Below, one piece after another: positions 61,413 through 64,000 of a DNA stretch of 64,000 nt. The notes beneath the pieces were generated by a model that saw nothing but the letters and a program-made list of their open reading frames with translations, was not told where the DNA came from and did not search any database. Location of the stretch: NCBI GenBank assembly GCA_039698035.1, contig JBDKSW010000005.1, positions 26,924 through 90,923 on the forward strand. Reading direction: 5' to 3'. Source of the stretch: JAJFUI01 sp039698035. Its GTDB lineage: Bacteria > Planctomycetota > Planctomycetia > Pirellulales > Thermoguttaceae. Each line of letters starts with the position of its first letter. Positions within the stretch are counted from its first letter, which is position 1. Both the position numbers and the translations under genes were made by a program.

Positions 61413-62432
61413 CTAGAGCCAGCCTTCGGCCCGATACCACTCGGCGGTCTGACGGAGCCGTTCCAACAGCGGCGCCCCGACGGCAAAGCCCAACTGATCG
61501 TTGGCGGCCTGGGCCGAACAGATCCAGTCTCCGGCGTTGATCTCGCGAGCCTTGTCGAGGTTCATGAAGAGCGGATTGTGGCGTATCTGGGAGATGGCCT
61601 CGCCGGCCCAAGCGACCATCCACAGCAGGGGCTTGGTGGTCGGCACGATGAACACCAGATGGCGTCCCATCGCTTCGGCGACCAATCGCCCCAGGTCGGC
61701 ATAGGTCGGATGGTCTTCGCACGCGGCGAAGTAGTAGCCTTGCGGGCCGTGCGACTCTGGTCGGTCCCGCGACGGCAGGCGCTGTCCACGCTCGGCGGCC
61801 AAGATGATCAGTTGCACCAGATCGTCGGCATGAATCAGCGAAAATCGCCTTGCGTGGAGCCCGGGGACCATGTGGACGCCAAAACGGGCAATGGACTGGA
61901 ACAGGGGGAACCCCATGCGATCGCCTTGGCCGAGCACGATTGGCGGCCGCACGATGGTAATGGGGACACGATCGGCGAAGGCCTCGGCGGCCCGCTCGCC
62001 CGCCCGCTTGCTGTGGCCATAGTGAGAGACGGGCGAGGCGCGGTCGGCCTCGGTTTTCAGACGGCCGTCGAGGGCAGGCCCCGCCGCCGCCAGCGAGGAA
62101 ACGACGACCAGCACCGGCGGGCTCAGTTGCCCTGCGCAGCCCCTGGTCACGTTCGCCACGCCGTGCTGGTTGACCCGGTAGAATTGCCGCGGCGTTAAGG
62201 CTTGTGTCGAGCCGGCCGCGTGGTAGACAACGTCATGGCCTGGAACCGCGGCCTGAACGCTCTCCCAATCGGTGACATCGCCAAAGACCAACCGGACGCC
62301 CGATTCCCGCAGCCAACCCACTCGGGAACTTTTGCGCACCAGGCATGTCACCGCATCGCCCCTGGCGAGTAGCGCGGGGACGAGGTGCTGTCCGACAAAT
62401 CCGCTGCCGCCGGTGACAAGAACGTTGGCCAT
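61413..62432 (-). CDS. NAD-dependent epimerase/dehydratase-family protein
   Basis: A 339-residue extended SDR from ATG 62432. VLVTGGSGFVGQHLVPALLARG is the cofactor motif, DVVYHAAGSTQ is the NAD ribose-binding part and YGHSKRAGE holds the catalytic Tyr and Lys. It resembles epimerases/3-beta-hydroxysteroid dehydrogenases, and sugar or isoprenoid substrates are both possible. A frame extending upstream to 62537 is unlikely. Confidence 0.85.
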   Translation of the reverse strand: MANVLVTGGSGFVGQHLVPALLARGDAVTCLVRKSSRVGWLRESGVRLVFGDVTDWESVQAAVPGHDVVYHAAGSTQALTPRQFYRVNQHGVANVTRGCAGQLSPPVLVVVSSLAAAGPALDGRLKTEADRASPVSHYGHSKRAGERAAEAFADRVPITIVRPPIVLGQGDRMGFPLFQSIARFGVHMVPGLHARRFSLIHADDLVQLIILAAERGQRLPSRDRPESHGPQGYYFAACEDHPTYADLGRLVAEAMGRHLVFIVPTTKPLLWMVAWAGEAISQIRHNPLFMNLDKAREINAGDWICSAQAANDQLGFAVGAPLLERLRQTAEWYRAEGWL

Positions 62433-62546
62433 CGCCAAACACCGCAAGACTTGAGACTTGGGAGACTCACGAAGGGAATCACTGGTGTCCGCCCGAAGCA
62501 AACCGACACGTGCGTCCGACATTGCGACGAACTTCAAACGTCCTTC

Positions 62547-63008
62547 TCATTCGTCATTCGGTATTCGGGTCTTGAACCGCTGGCCCCGGTCGGCAATTTC
62601 CTCGGCCGGCGTTTCCCAATGGCCGCGCCAGGCGTACGTCCCCTGCAACGCCTGACACACGGCCGCGGTAATTTGCCGAATTGTGACCGTCTTGGACAAC
62701 ACCGAGAAAGCGTTGGCATTCCTGGCTTCCTCGACGATGGCATCGTCCAATTGGCCGGACAACAGGATACAAGGGAGCATGGCCCTGAACTGTTTCAGAC
62801 GGCGCAACGTTTCGAGACCGGTCAGTCGTGGCATGTGGACGTCGAGCAGGACGACATGCACCTTTTCGCGATGGACGATCCGCAGCGCTTCCTCGCCATC
62901 GCTGGCCAGCAGCGTCCGCATGCCCTTGGGCTCGAACACCACCTGAAGCGTCTCCCGGAATCCGGGATCGTCGTCGGTGATCAGCAGTGAGGGCGATTCA
63001 GTGACCAT
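62547..63008 (-). CDS. Response regulator receiver protein
   Basis: A 153-residue receiver from ATG 63008. DDD at 12-14, the phosphoacceptor Asp56 in VVLLDVHMP, Ser in LLSGQLDD and Lys in VLSKTVT are present. After the receiver (to about 120) comes a short tail with no recognisable output domain. It lies 114 bases upstream of the epimerase gene on the same strand. No kinase is adjacent. Confidence 0.88.
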   Translation of the reverse strand: MVTESPSLLITDDDPGFRETLQVVFEPKGMRTLLASDGEEALRIVHREKVHVVLLDVHMPRLTGLETLRRLKQFRAMLPCILLSGQLDDAIVEEARNANAFSVLSKTVTIRQITAAVCQALQGTYAWRGHWETPAEEIADRGQRFKTRIPNDE

Positions 63009-63253
63009 GGGTTCAACGCCTGGCTGGCGAGAGTGCCTAAGCGGTCGGTGTGCAACTGCCATGCCGTCGCCAGCGGTCGGCTAACACGAACGGATCTTGC
63101 CCGCTAACACTCTGGCTTGATGGATGTTACGCGAATTCGCCACCAACGTCCAGACTCGGTGACACTGGCACGCGATTCAAATATAGCTGCCGATTTGGCA
63201 GAAGCGATGCCGGCGACACGGCCGCGTTTGAGCGGCCACGTGGGCAGTCCACC

Positions 63254-63285
63254 AAAAAAACATGCCCACGGCAAGCGTGGGCATG
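63254..63285 (-). terminator. Rho-independent terminator of the DUF3467 gene
   Basis: On the minus strand, a perfect 10-base stem (CATGCCCACG/CGTGGGCATG, 63285-63276 with 63270-63261) has a 5-base loop. Seven T follow (63260-63254). It lies 33 bases beyond the stop. Confidence 0.9.
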
Positions 63286-63317
63286 GCAACCGGTATCCTT
63301 GATTTTCGCAAATCGCT

Positions 63318-63689
63318 CTAGCGGGGCGGCTGCTGCGCGCCGGGCCGAACGCGCTTCTGCACGTCGGTCTCGAGCACGCCGAACGTCGCTTCATGGCGCT
63401 GAATGGTCAGGCCCAGGGCGTGGAGCATGCGTTTCGCCGTGTAGAAGTTCGTGATGATCCGCTGCGTCACCGGAATCGGGTGCGTCGGCACGCCAAATGG
63501 CTGCGGATTCAATCCGAAATCGATGATCAGCTCTTCGGGGGTGCCCGTGACGCGGCAGAAATTGGCGTACAGGGCCATCACCTTGGAATCGTCGATCTCG
63601 ACCTGGACGCGCTGCTGCGGAGCAGCTTGGCCTGCGGGCTCGCCGCTATCGAGGGCGGGAGGCGTAGGGGTATCGTCAGACTTAGCCAC
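63318..63689 (-). CDS. DUF3467 family protein
   Basis: A 123-residue protein from GTG 63689, 6 bases after GAGGAG. The core has YANFCRVTGTPEELIIDFGLNP and PIPVTQRIITNFYTAKRMLHALGLTIQRHEATFG, the pattern of DUF3467, a family of unknown function found in diverse bacteria. The N-terminus is a short low-complexity stretch. It has its own terminator and candidate promoter. Confidence 0.85.
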   Translation of the reverse strand: MAKSDDTPTPPALDSGEPAGQAAPQQRVQVEIDDSKVMALYANFCRVTGTPEELIIDFGLNPQPFGVPTHPIPVTQRIITNFYTAKRMLHALGLTIQRHEATFGVLETDVQKRVRPGAQQPPR

Positions 63690-63738
63690 GGAAGACTCCT
63701 CTAAAAATGGGGACCATCTCGACGCAAACAACTCTCGA

Positions 63739-63747
63739 ATTATAACA
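63739..63747 (-). promoter_or_regulatory. Predicted extended -10 of the DUF3467 gene
   Basis: On the minus strand, TGTTATAAT (63747-63739) is a perfect -10 with an extended TG. It lies about 50 bases upstream of the GTG start. A TTGAGA lies 20 bases upstream of it, too far for a normal -35. Confidence 0.5.
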
Positions 63748-63770
63748 CTTGAAAGACCCCATCGTCTCAA

Positions 63771-64000
63771 AAAAAACGGCTGCAGCTCGGTTTGTCACCC
63801 ACGACACCCCACACTACCACCACGGCCCATTTTACTACGGCTGCAGAGCCACCACGATTGTTTCCAAGAAGCGGCAAAGTCTGCCGTGTGACTCTGCCGA
63901 TTATTCCGACGGCGTTGTTTGGGAGAACTCTGCCGGATGATTGCGCAGACAACTAAGATCCGCCAGCTTTACAATGCGGCCCACTGGGGACGGGGGTTTG
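63771..64000. other. Right-edge region without a supported gene
   Basis: No coding frame of note. CAGACA (63946-63951) with an 18-base spacer and TACAAT (63970-63975) could be a plus-strand promoter for a gene beyond the window. Confidence 0.3.

Noticed and set aside
1..64000. CRISPR arrays, insertion sequences, prophage or attachment sites
   Set aside because: None was found: no regularly spaced direct repeats, no transposase or integrase genes and no terminal inverted repeats.

Overview
The window looks like chromosomal DNA of a planctomycete, probably Pirellulales-like. The inference rests on high G+C, short mixed-strand operons, a PmoA/DUF6807 protein, a nucleoside:H+ symporter-type permease, a Rhodopirellula-like ECF sigma factor, a Ser/Thr kinase with an extracytoplasmic sensor, and many small proteins with no recognised family. 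I could not run a database search, so the taxonomy is an inference. There is no rRNA operon, CRISPR array, phage or insertion sequence. One tRNA-Ala(GGC) is present.

Layout. 1-9.8 kb: edge of an ABC-2 export permease, a ROK kinase fused to an Mth938-like domain, an ACT protein, a histidine kinase, thrC-nadD, a DksA-type zinc-finger protein, lspA and a short MnmE-like GTPase. 9.9-17.2 kb: information processing, with an RNase HII-like protein, a SixA-like phosphatase, rpsA, a primary-like sigma factor, tmk-holB and yjbQ. 17.2-22.8 kb: small conserved proteins, csrA, a PmoA-like protein, tRNA-Ala, a nucleoside permease of lower G+C, and a receiver protein. 23.0-26.9 kb: a type II fatty-acid-synthase-like operon (fabZ-like, fabG, long ACP, fabZ-like, fabF) with a visible promoter and a dyad upstream. 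27.2-33.5 kb: three tandem Hsp20 genes, then tetR-macA-macB. 33.6-39.8 kb: acetyltransferase, nnrD-like repair enzyme, membrane glycosyltransferase, xylulokinase and a sugar-binding lipoprotein. 39.9-43.9 kb: a Ser/Thr kinase followed by an FHA-GAF-cyclase. 44.0-45.7 kb: a MazF-type toxin-antitoxin pair and a TIM-barrel sugar isomerase. 45.8-49.5 kb: a DprE1/DprE2-like pair followed by a membrane glycosyltransferase. 49.6-52.7 kb: a ribose operon (rbsR-like LacI regulator, GRP transporter, rbsK). 52.8-64 kb: uvrB, a repeat-rich lipoprotein, HD protein, ECF sigma, mnmG, glutamate dehydrogenase, an epimerase, a receiver and a DUF3467 protein.

Promoters. Several genes are preceded by sites of the form TTGnnn-16/18-TAnnnT, often with TACAAT or TATACT as the -10, so the housekeeping promoter of this organism appears close to the bacterial sigma-70 consensus. 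Two regulator genes (tetR and the LacI-family gene) have dyads overlapping or abutting their own -10, which suggests autoregulation.

The strongest candidates for unfamiliar biology are: the Ser/Thr kinase/FHA-cyclase pair, whose cyclase has Asp at the usual substrate-Lys position; the DprE-like epimerase pair plus glycosyltransferase outside the mycobacteria; the self-contained FAS-like operon with its 130-residue ACP; the ROK-Mth938 fusion; and the MnmE-like GTPase that lacks the C-terminal Cys motif.
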